A DNA stretch of 64,000 bases. Origin: Massospora cicadina (lineage: Eukaryota; Entomophthoromycota; Entomophthoromycetes; Entomophthorales; Entomophthoraceae). The position numbers were made by a program, and so were the translations under genes. The stretch covers positions 95,659-159,658 of the forward strand of contig JAKSZP010018552.1 of NCBI GenBank assembly GCA_022478985.1, read 5' to 3'. Shown here piece after piece: positions 32,344 through 44,166 of this stretch (positions within the stretch are counted from its first letter, which is position 1; each line of letters starts with the position of its first letter). Below the pieces are notes generated by a model. That model saw only the letters and a program-made list of their open reading frames with translations. It was not told the origin of the DNA and did no database searches.

Positions 32344-33169
32344 TGAGTTTTAAAAGCTTAAGGGGCTCCTAGTGTGGACAACTATTGTGGGATGAAGGCC
32401 TGGGGTACTTCCCCCCACCACACTAGAGCTGCGCGAATCTAAGCTTTACTTAGAATGTGGGCCTGACCGCGATTGGGAGTAGCTCACACTATCTCCTAAA
32501 CTGACATATTCCCGCCCTGTTTAAGTACTGGGCAGCTCGTCTGCACCAGCCAGGACAGGCTATATTCCTCTCATCCCCCTTGCGGGGACAACACCAATGA
32601 ACCCCAGGTTTAAGGCCCTGAGGGAGGAGAAGCCAAAGCCATCCCCTTTGTCACCTGCATCTTTTTAACGGAGATGATGCTCTCCGGCCCCTTTTTGCCC
32701 ATGAAGCCTTGAAGTCCTTTCAGATCAGCCTTGATTTTCTTGCATGATCCATTTCGCTACCAGCCAGCTCATGCCAACCAAACTGGCGGCTAGCTGAGCT
32801 TCAAGCCAACTTGGCAAACTGTGGCGTTTATTGTAGGCAGGTGCACCAAAGTGCAGCCAACCAGGATTACCCTCCCTTGTCCTGGGGTCTGCACCTGCAC
32901 AACACCCAGCTTGCGGGAAGGCCATTTAACAGGAATCCTGCCCAACTTGTACCCCCTTCCTGCCCATATTCTCCTCTCAGGGAGTGGTAGACACCCGCAA
33001 GAACAGGTCTGCACAGTCATCACTACCATCCCACACTTCTTTCAGGCCACTACAGGACCCGACCAACGTGCCTCTTTGGGTTCTGGTGTTAGCTACTCAC
33101 CCATGTTTCCACAGGCTTTCCCCCGGTTGCTCCACATGGAGGCCCCAGCTTACCCTAATTAGCCCACAA
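32344..33169. mobile_element. Insertion O: 826-bp GC-rich retroposed block
   Basis: The 14-bp duplication AAACCCTTCATCTT occurs at 32330-32343 and 33170-33183, and the RNase H reading of B resumes exactly after it. The insert is clearly richer in GC than its host. A 113-codon frame on plus (32821-33162) has no motif I know. Neither end has a long A tail, and orientation is unclear. A long duplication fits LINE-mediated insertion of a cellular RNA or a SINE. I could not find box A/B promoter elements. Confidence 0.65.
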
Positions 33170-33540
33170 AAACCCTTCATCTTATTCACTGATGCCTCAG
33201 ACTATGCTGTTGGGGCCATTATAGCCCAACTCGATGAACACGGTGTAGTTCATCCTGTTTCCTGTTTTAGCACAATGCTGTCAAAGGTGGAACGTAACTA
33301 CAGTCCAACAGAGAAAGAGTGCCTTGCTGTTCTTTTAGCTGTCAAGCACTACCGCCCTTTTATATATGGGACCACCTTCACTGTAGTTACAGACCACGCA
33401 TCCCTAAAGTGGCTGCAAAACATGAAGGATCCTACTGGTTAGTTAATTCGCTGGGCTCTAAAGCTCCAGCCTTATGATATGAAAATTAAACACTGTGATG
33501 GAACCTGTCACTTGAATGTTGATGGGTTGACCTGACTGCC
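33170..33540 (+). pseudogene. RNase H domain of element B
   Basis: Reads KPFILFTDASDYAVGAIIAQ, SPTEKECLAVLLAVKHYRPF, FTVVTDHASLKWLQNMKDPT, then a TAG in place of Gln, and NVDGLT with a TGA where relatives have Arg. The four acidic residues are kept. Only the two nonsense codons break it. Confidence 0.9.
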
Positions 33541-34774
33541 TGTCCTCCACTTAGATAACAGTGAGGTGGAAAGGGTACACAAACTTTTAATGACCTCAAA
33601 TGAATGGGAGGATAAGGATGAGACTGTCCAGAAGATGCTAGCCCGGCACTCCATAATACAAAAGTGGAAAATGGGAAGCTATATAAGCAGGTTAACACAA
33701 AGTGGCTGCCTTACCTTTGGCCATTCGAACGTGTACCTGCTATCCTGGAAGCTCATTCCACCTCAGGTCATGGGGGAGCCAAGAAAACTTATGAGTGGAT
33801 CAAGGATTGATACTATCGGGATGAAATGATGGAAGCTATTTTTGATGTCTTGGAAGCTTGCCTTACGTGTAAGAAGCAATCCAGTTTCAAGACTAGATAC
33901 CAGTATCAACCTACTACCCCTCAACAACCATTCCAAACCCTTAGTTTGGATGTAGTAGGTCCCCTTCCTCAGTCTAATAGTGGAAACAAATTTATCCTAG
34001 TAGCTATCGATCATTTTACCAAGTGGGTGGAAGCAGTGGCTCTTCCTGCCCAAAACTGCCAAGGCCATCGCCACCTTTTTACTCCAACACATTTTCATAT
34101 GTCACGGCTGCCCCCAAGTACTACTCTGCTATAATGGTAAAAACTTCACCTCCATAGTAGTCAAAATCCTGACCACATCTATGGGAGCACAACAACTCTT
34201 CTCAGCTCAATATAACCCCTCCACAAATGGGGCTGTGGAAAGAACAAATGTGACATTGGTTTCTATTCTTTGGAAAGTGGCCTCCACTGATCCACTTCAC
34301 TGGGATAAATTACTACCCAGTGCTCTTATGGCCTACCAAATCAGTTATCACTGGGTTTTGAAATGTACCCTTTCCATGTCTTGTATGGGCGAGAACCAGG
34401 ACTACCTGCCCTCTTAGTCAAAGATGTATTTTCCTCTAGAGTTGAGGAACCTAAGAAGGTCATGAGAAGATTGGCTCAGCGCATCATTCAACTCCAATAT
34501 GAGGCAATGGCCAATTTAGCAAAACCTTGAATAAAGAAGGCCAGGCGGCAAATGAGCTCAGAACCCCTGCCTACATTCTAAGTGTCTGACATGGTATTAT
34601 ATTACCATAACCGCATCACTCCTAGAAGTGGTAATCTTGAAACAACTTGGGAGGGTCCCTTCACCGTCACATACAAGAGGGAAATGAATATTCCATTAAG
34701 TCGCTAGCTACTGGTAATACCATTAATCAAGTTCATGGCCATTTCCTCTGGCCTTACTTGCACCCCCAACATTC
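33541..34774 (+). pseudogene. Integrase of element B
   Basis: The N-terminal part holds EAHSTSGHGGAKKTYEWI and CLTCKK, an HHCC-type zinc site. The core has FQTLSLDVVGPLPQSNSG (first Asp), CYNGKNF where the second Asp is Tyr, and STNGAVERTNVTLVSIL (Glu kept). At least three frameshifts are needed. The C-terminal GPF-VTYK part near 34650 corresponds to the family's GPY motif. There is no chromodomain. Confidence 0.85.
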
Positions 34775-34787
34775 TAGAGGGGGTTGT
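34775..34787 (+). promoter_or_regulatory. Polypurine tract of element B
   Basis: TAGAGGGGGTTGT directly before the 3' LTR, the likely plus-strand primer. Confidence 0.6.
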
Positions 34788-35565
34788 TGTCTGAAATTTG
34801 CCTTTAAAGTTAAAATAAGAATGTTTTAGGTCAAGTTTAGCTGAAAAGGGAAATGTTGGCCATTTGCAATTTTCTGATGCTATTATGAGCGAATTTAATA
34901 ATATTAAAAGTATCAGGGAGATCGGCCAAAAGACCCTGGCTGATTCTCGGTGAAACCCCATTAACTGGGGTAACACCAGTTTGAAACCTCTACAGGCACC
35001 AAACATAAATTTGAATGGTCAGATATTTCAACTACATGATGGACTTTGAGTTACCATTGGAAGGCACTCCCTTCACCACCCCAAAGTCCTTCAGTGCACC
35101 TATGTGGGACCCCTCTTTTTATAGGCTTGGAGGGGGTCCCCCAAGGTGCAAGAAATTCCTCAGGCGGTGATTGGTTCAGGTTCATAAAAACTTTACCTCA
35201 CAGGTACGTTCTGGACAATCACAAATTCCTCTTCTTTAGCTCCACTGCCCTGAAGTGAGTTCCCAAGTTGTGATACGCTATTCCTGCATATTACCTAACT
35301 TGGAAGCATTGAGGCTATTCCAAACTTATCCCCAAATTCCCTCTGACCTTTGAATTTAGTATAAATACTTTTTTTAGTACTAGATGAATTTAGTATAAAT
35401 ACCCATAGTCAAAAATTGGAAAGCATCACTTTTCTTTTACTCCCACGATTCTAATAAAAACAACTTAAAATCAAGTTTTTATTAGTGTTTAATTTAATTT
35501 TTAAAATCTTTGTGTGATCCAGCGGCATTAGCACCAGCGAGCCTCTAAATATCTGGATTCCTACA
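34788..35565 (+). repeat. 3' LTR of element B
   Basis: 778 bp, TGTCTGAAATTTGCC to CCTACA. It is longer than the 5' copy because of the 34-bp scar at 35369-35402. Followed by CCCAG. Confidence 0.9.
35351..35402 (-). repeat. Micro-retroposition scar 3 (16-nt insert, 18-bp TSD)
   Basis: A perfect 18-bp repeat tgaatttagtataaatac (35351-35368, 35385-35402) encloses TTTTTTTAGTACTAGA, the reverse complement of the shared tail. The 5' LTR of B has a single copy of the target, so the scar postdates B insertion. Confidence 0.88.
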
Positions 35566-35570
35566 CCCAG

Positions 35571-36760
35571 CTTATCAGCAGCCATTTAAGTTACTATTCA
35601 GAAACTTGTCAAGTCATGAAATTGTAGTCAAAACACATCAATAGTTTGAAAAAGAAAATTAATTTCAATTGAATAAACTTACAAAAACACATTTTATTGA
35701 TACTCAACCTGAATTTGGCCTACCTGCCAATAATGAAATCTACACCAATTCTCAAGCCCAAAAATTTGATAAACTAGACTAGGAGGAACCTGAGAAGGGC
35801 ATCAGCTACTTAAAGATTATTAATATGTTTTTTCCACATCAGATGTCGATTATGGTCATATATAAACTGGATACACAGCATTGACATAGAAGATTCAAAA
35901 ATTCTATGATGAAATACGCATATGAAGTCAAAGGTAGAGGAACAAGTAATGAAGACCAATATAAAACAACTATTGGATGCTGGCTTACTTGTGACCTACA
36001 GAGTCCAAGGCTGTCTCACTGTTACTCATAAATAAGAAAAATGGTGTCACAGAATAATGATAGATCACAGGAAGTTAAACAGCCTCAAAAAGAAGGACAG
36101 CTATCCCATTCCACCAATTGAAAATGCTCTAACCCAACTCTGCAGATTAAAATTCTTCTCCACAATGTACCTAGCTATTAGCACTGAAAGATGGATTTAT
36201 CACTAGAAGACCAAGAAAAGTGCGCCTCTTTATGCATGAAAGGATTACTTCAACCTACCTAGATCCCTCAGTTTTATGCAATGCGCCCACCTCATTCCAA
36301 CAGGTGATGAATTATATCATGTAAGATTTAAACTGAGCTGCATGATCATATATCTAGATGTCATAATAGTTTTCTCAAAACCTTTACTGATCATCTTGAC
36401 ACTTCAAGTCTGCTTATCAATGATTATAAGAAAAGAATAACAACTTAAGTCTGTTAAGTTTACCTTGTTCCAACAAGAGTTAGATTTCTTAGGACACGTT
36501 ATCTTGTGGGAAGAAATCCAACCCTTATTGATAAGGTCAAAGCAATTTTCAAGCTGCCTGAACCAAAGAGTCATAGAGATGTACTGGTATTCTTAGGAAT
36601 GATGGGATTAAAATTAATTTATCACTAATTTTTACTCATCTCACCAAACCTCTTGTTCACTTACTTGCAAAGAAAATCCCTTTTATATGGGAGTAGAACA
36701 AAGAACTGCATAAAAAACTATGAAGGATTTAAAAAAAAGAAGACCATTTTTTGACATCTG
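35571..36760 (+). pseudogene. End of dUTPase-like domain and RT of element I
   Basis: The first bases continue the motif broken by B: AYQQPFKLLFRNLSSHEIVV. RT pieces follow: LLINKKNGVT with a TAA, MIDHRKLNSLKKKDSYPIPP, ALTQLCRLKFFST and, near 36335, IIYLDVIIVFSK. The second Asp of YxDD is Val. LDFLGHVI near 36485 and DVLVFLGMMG near 36580 mark the connection. Many stops and frameshifts. Confidence 0.78.
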
Positions 36761-37150
36761 GACTTCGATAAGCTATCCATCCTTTTTACAGATGCCTTTA
36801 TATAGCCATAAGGGCTATTTCTCATAGCTAGATGATGAAGGCATCAATCTCCTGGTGCTCTATTATAGCAAGACACTTTCAAAGAATGATCACAATTACA
36901 GTGTTATGGAAAAAGTCCCTAGCAGTTGTACTTGGGGTGAAAATTTTTTGCCCTTCCTTAATGGTACAAATTTTACTTTGGTTATGGACCATGATACCTT
37001 AAAGTAACAGAACATGAAAGATCTACTGGAATCCTAGCCAACGGAATCTCAAACTTCAGAACTATGACATATATATTGTCAATTGAGCATGGACATGACA
37101 CATGAATGTAGTTGGACTGACTAGATTGCCCCTACTCCATTTTGAAAACA
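36761..37150 (+). pseudogene. RNase H domain of element I
   Basis: Heavily broken. Recognised by LFTDAF near 36785, the YSKTLSKNDHNYSV-EK segment near 36870 and VMDHDTLK near 36990, aligned to B. It ends with a degenerate N-VGLTRLP near 37110. Confidence 0.65.
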
Positions 37151-38361
37151 GTGAAGCTGAACAATTACATGACCTACTTATAAAGCCAGACTCTTGGGAG
37201 GAGATAGAAGAACCATTTTAGTAGAGGCTAAAAACACTCACAGATTATTAATATTCTTGACGGGTTATATACAAGAAAATTAGAACCAACTGACCACCTT
37301 ACTTATGACCTTCAGAATGAAACCAGTTATATTGGAATCCCACAATATCTTAGTACTTGGATGAGTCAAAACACTTACAAATGGATCAAGAACTAGTATT
37401 ACTGGGAGAAATTATGGGCTCCATAGTGGGGGTCTTAGATTACTACATAACTTGTTTAAATAAATGTCACATAAGGCAAGTACAAGTATCAGCCAATGAA
37501 CCCTCAGCAGCCATTCCATACCGTCAGTTTATATGTTCTAGGTCCACTTACTGAATCAGCCAAAGGAAGTTGATATATTATTGTAGGAAGTGATAACTTC
37601 ACAAAGCGTTTAAAGCAATTGGTATTCACCCAAAAACTCCTAAAACTACTTCCAACTTCCTATATTAGTATATATCTACTAGGTGTTGTTGCCCATAGGT
37701 ATTACTATGTGATAACAGGAGAACTTTTGCTTTGAGAGTTTTGAAGATCTTAACAACCATTATTGGAACACAACAACTCTAATCAGCGCTATATAAATTC
37801 CTTTAACCAATGGGAATGTAGAACAAGAAAATGAATATGTTAGTTCTAATATAAAGAAAAATGATTGCTTACAATTCCTTACATTAAGACCAATACCTCC
37901 TGAGTGCATTGACGGCCACTGAATAAGTTTATATCATATTATCAAAATTCTTCCATTAAATGCTTTATATGGAAGAGAAAGTGGTATTCTGCCTTTTTGG
38001 CATGCCAAGTTATCAGTGATAGCACCGGAGATTTTAAGAAGTTTTAAGATTAGCACAAAAAATTATTAAGCTCTAGTATGATACAATGAGAAATATGGCC
38101 AAAATGGTTACAAGAGAAGGTTGGTCATAAAATGAAACTTGACAACCTTTTACCACCTTTGAGATTTCTGATTTAGGCTTTTAATTCCACAACTGCATAG
38201 TGCCACGTGGAGGAAAAACTATTTTTCCATCTGGGATGGATCTTGCACTTTAATCTACAAGCATGAAGAATACTCAAATTTTTAGAATCTGGAGTTACTG
38301 ATTAAGTACACAATCAATTCTAACGTCAATACTCCCCCTTTTAATATTTTTGAAGGGGTAA
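37151..38361 (+). pseudogene. Integrase of element I
   Basis: A zinc-region reading at 37357-37554 parallels KTYEWIKD and CLTCKK of B (CLNKCHIR). The second Asp is visible in LLCDNRRTFALRVLKIL near 37715 and the Glu in NGNVEQENE near 37810. Several frameshifts and stops occur. A polypurine-like TTGAAGGGGTAA precedes the 3' LTR. Confidence 0.65.
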
Positions 38362-39124
38362 TGTCAGATATAAGAGTATCAGACATAATAGGAAGATTAT
38401 CAATTAAATAACTTCTTTGAGAAAATTTACGTCTAGGACCACAAAAAAGTTAAAGAAACCCATCAATTTACTTTACAGCTAAATTTAAAAAATTAGTAGG
38501 GCTCAATTTGATACTAGATAATTTCTTCTATTCTGACATGAGCCCAAAATTCCCTGTAACATAAGCATGATTAGCCAAAGTAATAGATCATTAGAATGCG
38601 AGATGACTTCTCCATCAGATTGGCATTGAGGCAATAAATTAAGAATATCCTCATAAAGGGTACAAATCTGGATTTAGACTGAAGACTGACTTAGATAATA
38701 CCAAGTCTTATTTGAATGGGTCATTCAAAAACATTTTTTGACTATAAAATTATGCTACAAAGACATTCATGAATCTGTCATGCTACCCAATGAAGAGCAA
38801 CCAACCAGATAGCCTTTCCCAATAATCATATTGTTTTCCTACTTTACAAAAGTTATATTGTTTCTAGTAACATATAAATATCCTAATGTATATTCTAATA
38901 AAGGTATGCTTTTTGTTTAAATCTGTTTAGAGTAACTTAACTTCAATGAGTACCTTTGTTGCCTACCCTAGGACGGATACTCTAGACCTCAAAACCTAGG
39001 TGATACTTGGCCACTCTACTTAAAATAAATAAAGTGTGCGAAAGTCTTAGACTCATTAACAAGCATTGACTGTCAGGCTTCTTGGAAACATCACTATAAA
39101 GGCTCTAAAAAAGAAAACCCTACA
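38362..39124 (+). repeat. 3' LTR of element I
   Basis: 763 bp, TGTCAGATATAAGAG to CCCTACA, with TATAAATA near 38873 and AATAAAGG near 38896. It aligns with 15265-16022. Confidence 0.85.
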
Positions 39125-40445
39125 TTGAACAAGGATGTCATCAATTTGGGAAATCATTATATTATTTTCCCATTTATAGATATGAACTTATATCAATCCT
39201 TATATTTATAATGGAAAACCCTCATTTGAGTCTTGATATGATTATCACACCTAGGATACTGAGATAAGTATCAAAAATTATCAGATCTGAATTATTTCAA
39301 AGGTGAAAATAAACCTTGCTATGTTTCTATGTATTTAAAGTGGGGAAACATCCTACTACTTTTACAAAACCAACGATTTTTTAGATTATTTAGCCCTATG
39401 AGGATATTACTCCTTGTTATTCCTTAGTACTTTTTGCCTTAAGTAAACTTTTTATGGTTATTTTGGTCTTTTTGCTACTCTATCTTCAACTTAGGATAAA
39501 ATCAGAACTTCTATTTTTAGGGACACTGTTGCCTTCAATTATCTCATTGATCAGAGTAAAGTCAATTATCTAAATTTGCACTACTTTCCTGGTGGTGTTA
39601 TTAAAGGTGACGCTTCACAGGCTATACCATTATTATAATTTAAGGTCTTGTGTAATTGCAAGTTGGGAAGTATGAACTAGCTGACCACTTCCTTGAAGCA
39701 AAAAATCTGCTGTACCAATTATCCTAAGAGTAATGACGCAACTTTATTATAAAACTGATCTGAAAGCCAATGATTTAATCTTTGCTCTGTTAGAAGGTGA
39801 GGAGATAATTATCCTTATGACATCTGAGGATGGCACAATTGACTTTCTACTATGACAACATGTGAAGAAACTCATACTTTCTTTCTTCTCAAAAATTCCC
39901 CAGATGCTCTTTTGCCTTCATGTTTTTTAGAATTAGAGTTATCATTCAATGCGGCTACAAAAATGATTTACCAGATAATTCTCAGTTTAACTGTGATTCA
40001 AGCGCCAGTGGACTTTATTCACATATCTTCTCAAATATACCCCTATTGCCAAAAGAAGAAACTATGTTTGCTTCAAAGAATAAGAAGCCAAGAGTTTTTA
40101 CTTCAAGCAAGCCTAACCAGTGTGTCCACCATTCCTATTTTATATAATAGGATTATACTTTTGTCTTGTATTGATTGTGGCAAACTAAACAATGTCATCA
40201 TACGCAACTTGCATCCCATCCCCATGGAAGCTCACATTGCTAGGTATTAAAAAGACTACGTCTTCATAAAGATTATATGTTTAAACTCCATAAGTAAAAT
40301 ATGCGTCAAGAAAGGGCAGGAATGGCTTACTGCATTTTGAACTAGAAAGGGGCTTTATTGATTTTGTGTAATGATTTTGGCTTTAAGAAAGCGCCTGCTA
40401 TCTTCAACATATATCGATGCAGCATTGGGAGATTTGTTAGGGGTA
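39125..40445 (+). pseudogene. Element M: protease-RT fragment of the A family
   Basis: Near 39220 it reads ENPHLSLDMIITPR, aligned with the A Gag end. From 39455 it reads YGYFGLFATLSST, a TAG, then SIFRDTVAFNYLIDQSKVNY, so the protease triad D-T-G has Val for Gly. FPGGVIKGDASQAIP and KYELADHF follow after frame changes. The RT part includes DFIHISSQIYPY, NNVIIRNLHPIPMEAHIARY and VKKGQEWLTAF, then DAALGDLLG. It stops at 40445, where a TGTTGGAAATTC sequence begins. Element I inserted in or beside its 5' part. Confidence 0.78.
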
Positions 40446-42239
40446 TGTTGGAAATTCTATTTGACTAAATAATAAATTTTATTAATCATGTCATATTGAA
40501 ATGTGGCACCTAAACAGGTTTGTGGGATATATTTATTTCATAAAAATGCTTCTTGTTTATGACAGGAAGGATGATCTGAGCCAGAATGTTTTAATTAAAA
40601 CTTAACCAATATATTAAAAAATTTACCAAGAGACAAATAAACAATAAAAGGTTTTTATTAGAATTATCCAATATATAGTTTACCTGTGGAAAAATTTATG
40701 CCCACCTATCAGAAATCATTGTCATCAGTTGGTAAAAGTAACCTTAATTTATTCATCATCCTGCATCATTTTATATGCTATTTTTTAGATTTTCCACCAA
40801 CATGATTTAAAAGTTGTGGCAATTGCATCTACAAGTTTAATAGAAATAAGATAATAGCAATCAACCCATATTTTATAGAAGTATGTTCATCAAATAATCA
40901 TGAATGATCCAGAAATCTATAACATGAAGGCTAATTTGGATCTCACCACTTTGTAGCCTAAAAACAATAAAACTAGTAATTGAATTGGCATCTATGCCCA
41001 ATTAAGTAATTTACTTTTTTAAAACATCTAGAAGAAACATAATATAATTAAAATACTAATGTGACCCCAGCTCAAACAGATTATCTTCTTTAAAATGTGC
41101 GTTAACTAAATCTCCTATGTGTCAAACAAACAGGTTTGTGGCATCTGTTGTTGGGCCAAAACAACATTGACAAGATGACAGAGAGGTCATCTGTACAACC
41201 CCCTCCTCAAAGAGGCGTTAGAAAATCATGGCAACATTTATTCTTAAAACAAATGGCAAAGTGCTAAAGAAACATGATGACTTCCATAATTAAAAAAGAT
41301 AATTAATCACCAAACCAACTATAATATTAAAAACCTAGGTTATTAGCAAATCTATAATAATAAAAGAGAGTGTTTGTGCGTGTGAATGTGTGCAATGCTC
41401 AATCAAAACTATGGCATTTTGAGCTTTAAATTTTAGATATAAGTGGATAGGAGGGTATCCGTGTGCACCTCAAAACCAGATATTTAATTTTAAAAGTAAC
41501 ATAATAAGTTTTATATGTAATATGTGAAATCTTTTATTTTTAATGGTAATTGGTATATTTTTATGGCTGAGAAGTTTGATATATATTTAATTTATTTATT
41601 TTAGATGTGGTTAGCAAGTAGTTGGTGGTCACCTGGCTAATTATCAAGTTAATTGTTTTAGTAAGTAGTAAGTGATTAGAAATTTATTAGTTTAAATGAG
41701 GTTTCTAAGCTGTGGGTGGAAATTAAGTTGAATAATTAGTTTAATTAGTATTGGACAAATGTTTAGTAGTTTTGGCTGATTTGATAGGCTTGATTACTCT
41801 TAAACTTATCATCAGCCATCTAAAATTTATATACTCTAATATAAGTAATATCATATTAAAATATTGGCTTACCTTAAATAAACAAAATTATCTGTTAAAT
41901 TATACCCACAAAAAGCTGGGTAAAATGGACTATTGACATGATAAACTAAAAATAACTTTAAAAAAGAAACTGCCTTTCAACAAATTAATGGAATTTGACC
42001 TCTTAGACTTATGATGTAATATGAAAAATTATGAATTTAAAAATATGAACACAAGCAACGCTGGATAGATTAGCTAATTTTTATATTTATTAATATTACA
42101 ACTAGTGGGTACATTAATAAACATGTGGGAAGCTGTGGCTACCTACTAGTAAACAAACAAATGTTGATAAAAATAATTAGGGTTGAGTGGCTCATTTTTC
42201 TTTTCTTTTCTTTCTAACTATTATCAACATGTTATTTAG
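40446..42239. other. Unassigned AT-rich segment after M (N)
   Basis: It starts TGTTGGAAATTCTATTTGAC, like the LTR starts of C, F and H, and truncates the RT of M, so it is probably another LTR element or solo LTR whose end I cannot find. A segment AACAGGTTTGTGG occurs twice (40514, 41131). Near 41350 is ATCTATAATAATAAAAGAGAG, then a GTGTTTGTGCGTGTG tract (see findings). An imperfect 11-bp inverted repeat (ACTAGTGGGTA...TACCTACTAGT) lies at about 42103-42165. No gene seen. Confidence 0.4.
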
Positions 42240-42919
42240 ACCTTAGCATGTACTCTTTTTTTATTGTTCCATTGACTTAGATCATTGATGGTATAAGCAT
42301 CTAACACCAAATTTTTTTATAACCTCAAAAGTTCCATATCAGAGTTTGTCCAGCTTAATTTTATGCTTAAAACCACAAGTGTCACATGACTAACTTTTTT
42401 GCCAATTTTAAAGAACGGAAAGCTGGCCATTTTTAAATCTTCATATTCTGTAGCCTTATCTTTCTGCTTGATGGTGTTAATATAAGCTGATGATTGTAAC
42501 CCTATTAGTACTTCATTAGGCTTTCTAGATTAACAAGGGTGTCATTTTAGACTTGGTTAAGTGCAGAATATGATATTGTTATTAGAAAAAAACCACCATT
42601 CATAGAGTAGGATAAAAGGTGACTTATTAATTAAAAATTGATAACAAAAATAATGGTCAAATGTTTTCAACAATAGATAAGTTAACCAACTGAAAGGTTT
42701 TTCAGTTACCAACTTCTTTAAATTAGTAGCTATACCATGTACCCTTTAAAAAGTTCCATTAGTTTCTGGATGATAAGACGTTGTCAGTACTCCTTGTATT
42801 CCCATCTTATTGTTTAACTTTGGTATGACATGCAAGGTGAAGTTGTTTCCAATATCTGTTAAGTAACTTGAGGGCAACCATGCATATATATAAAATGCTC
42901 CATTATGAACTTAGCAGTA
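42240..42919 (-). pseudogene. Integrase C-terminal part of element G
   Basis: Minus-strand reading GVLTTSYHPETNGTF places the catalytic Glu region. After further decay it reads KLDKL(TGA)YGTFEVIKKFG and RCLYHQ, aligned with the F tail (KCLYHQEP). It is the 3' half of an F-like pol whose 5' half is at 48238-50105. Element E separates them. Confidence 0.65.
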
Positions 42920-44100
42920 CGTTGTAATTTCAGTATGCCCATATTACCCAGGTTCATTAGATTATAATATCTGCTTGCTCACTGAGGATGAGATCCTTTA
43001 GTGAATGTGAGTTATCATAAGAAATGATAACTATTTTTGGTAGATATTCCTTACAAAATGTTAACTGATCCTTCAGGATTTGATTCCGCCAGATTACTTA
43101 TAAATTTTTTAGGGTGATCCCTGACAATTACATGTGATTTGATTATAATTTAATCATCAATAATTTAATCTTATATTTTATGAATTAAATGGAGTTTGTT
43201 AGTGGTTGTAAGGAATTTATTATTAGTTGCCGGGCACTAATGATGCTTTTGGTAGCAACTTGCAAGTTAACTTTTAGGTAACGCGACCTGCTTTCAATGG
43301 GTAAAAGTTCCCATTATCTAAGCAGGTTGCTAGCATAATAAGGATAATATGCTGGAGTTGAGTGAAGGCGCTGGGACACGTTCTTTCATTAAAACAAGAA
43401 GATGTCATATTTCTAGTCAGTTGCAGAATATGATTAGATGGATGGGGAAGATCATAGTTGGGTGTGACTTCAGAGGGCTAATCCATCAGCAACAGCTGCC
43501 ATTTCCAGAATTGAGCACTAATGGAAGAGTTGGCACCAGATTCCTTATAAAATTTCTTGTTTTTAAGTAAATAAAGCAGAATCTTTAAGACTTTTTTATG
43601 TCTTTTGTTATATACTTTTTGTATTTATTACTAATTAGATTAGAGTTGAGGGATCAGATATCCTTTGGGTAGATATTGCTTGCTAAGTTCTCCGCAGCTC
43701 CTGAAAGAAAAGAGTGATAAAGAAGTTCCCTTGAGAACTGCTGAACCTACTGGGAGTAAGTTAAGTTCTATTGAAAGGATAGAATTCATTTAGACCAGAA
43801 ATTGCCAACTCTAGAGGAAGAGTGAAGGGATAAATTTCCCTTGTTTCCTGGAGACTTTATCAAAGCCTTCATAAGTGGGTTAAATGAAGGTTGCCATTAC
43901 CAGTCCTAAGGGTGAAACCTGAGCAGAAGTTATACATTTTAGTTGTAAAAATTCATCTAGATACTAGCCTCATACTATTATCACCTACCCACATACATTT
44001 TGTCAAGTTATAGATATATTAACAGTTATTGGTTGCACACATTAAAACCTGTGCTGTAGACTTGAGAATTAGAGCGGGTATATAGCTTTAAAAATTTAAA
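42920..44100 (+). repeat. 5' LTR of element E
   Basis: Starts (C)GTTGTAATTTCAG, with the first T mutated, and ends AAAATTTAAA. Next comes TTTTGGTTTTCAATATAGGGG, a mutated form of the C/K primer site. It shares the AGCAGGTTGCTAGC segment and later blocks with the C and F LTRs. Confidence 0.75.
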
Positions 44101-44166
44101 TTTTGGTTTTCAATATAGGGGTAGTTGAGTTTTCAGGCCAAATATACAGAAACAGATATCATCACA

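Larger units (their letters stand above)
22010..35565 (+). mobile_element. Element B: Ty3/gypsy inside I
   Basis: The LTRs at 22010-22758 and 34788-35565 align throughout, and the 5-bp duplication CCCAG (22005-22009 and 35566-35570) is perfect. Internal order is primer site, gag, protease, dUTPase-like domain, RT, RNase H, integrase and polypurine tract. C splits RT and O splits RNase H. Without these it would be about 6.3 kb. The YLDDIMVFS box of RT is intact, so B may be younger than I. Confidence 0.92.
15265..39124 (+). mobile_element. Element I: outer Ty3/gypsy shell of a nest
   Basis: The LTRs at 15265-16022 and 38362-39124 align from TGT(A/C)-GATA to CTACA. The flanks CTGAA (15260-15264) and TTGAA (39125-39129) differ by one transition, a decayed 5-bp duplication. 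The element itself is only about 7.5 kb. The rest is J (16733-19489) and B (22010-35565). It is the oldest and most mutated of the plus-strand elements. Its pol is closest to that of B. Confidence 0.85.

Noticed and set aside
32790..33029. Minus-strand 80-codon frame in block O
   Set aside because: It overlaps a longer plus frame. Neither has a recognised motif and both can arise in GC-rich sequence.
39852..40250. 132-codon frame taken as a possible host gene
   Set aside because: It aligns with the RT linker and fingers of element A (HISSQIYPY, NLHPIPMEAHIARY), so it is part of retroelement M.
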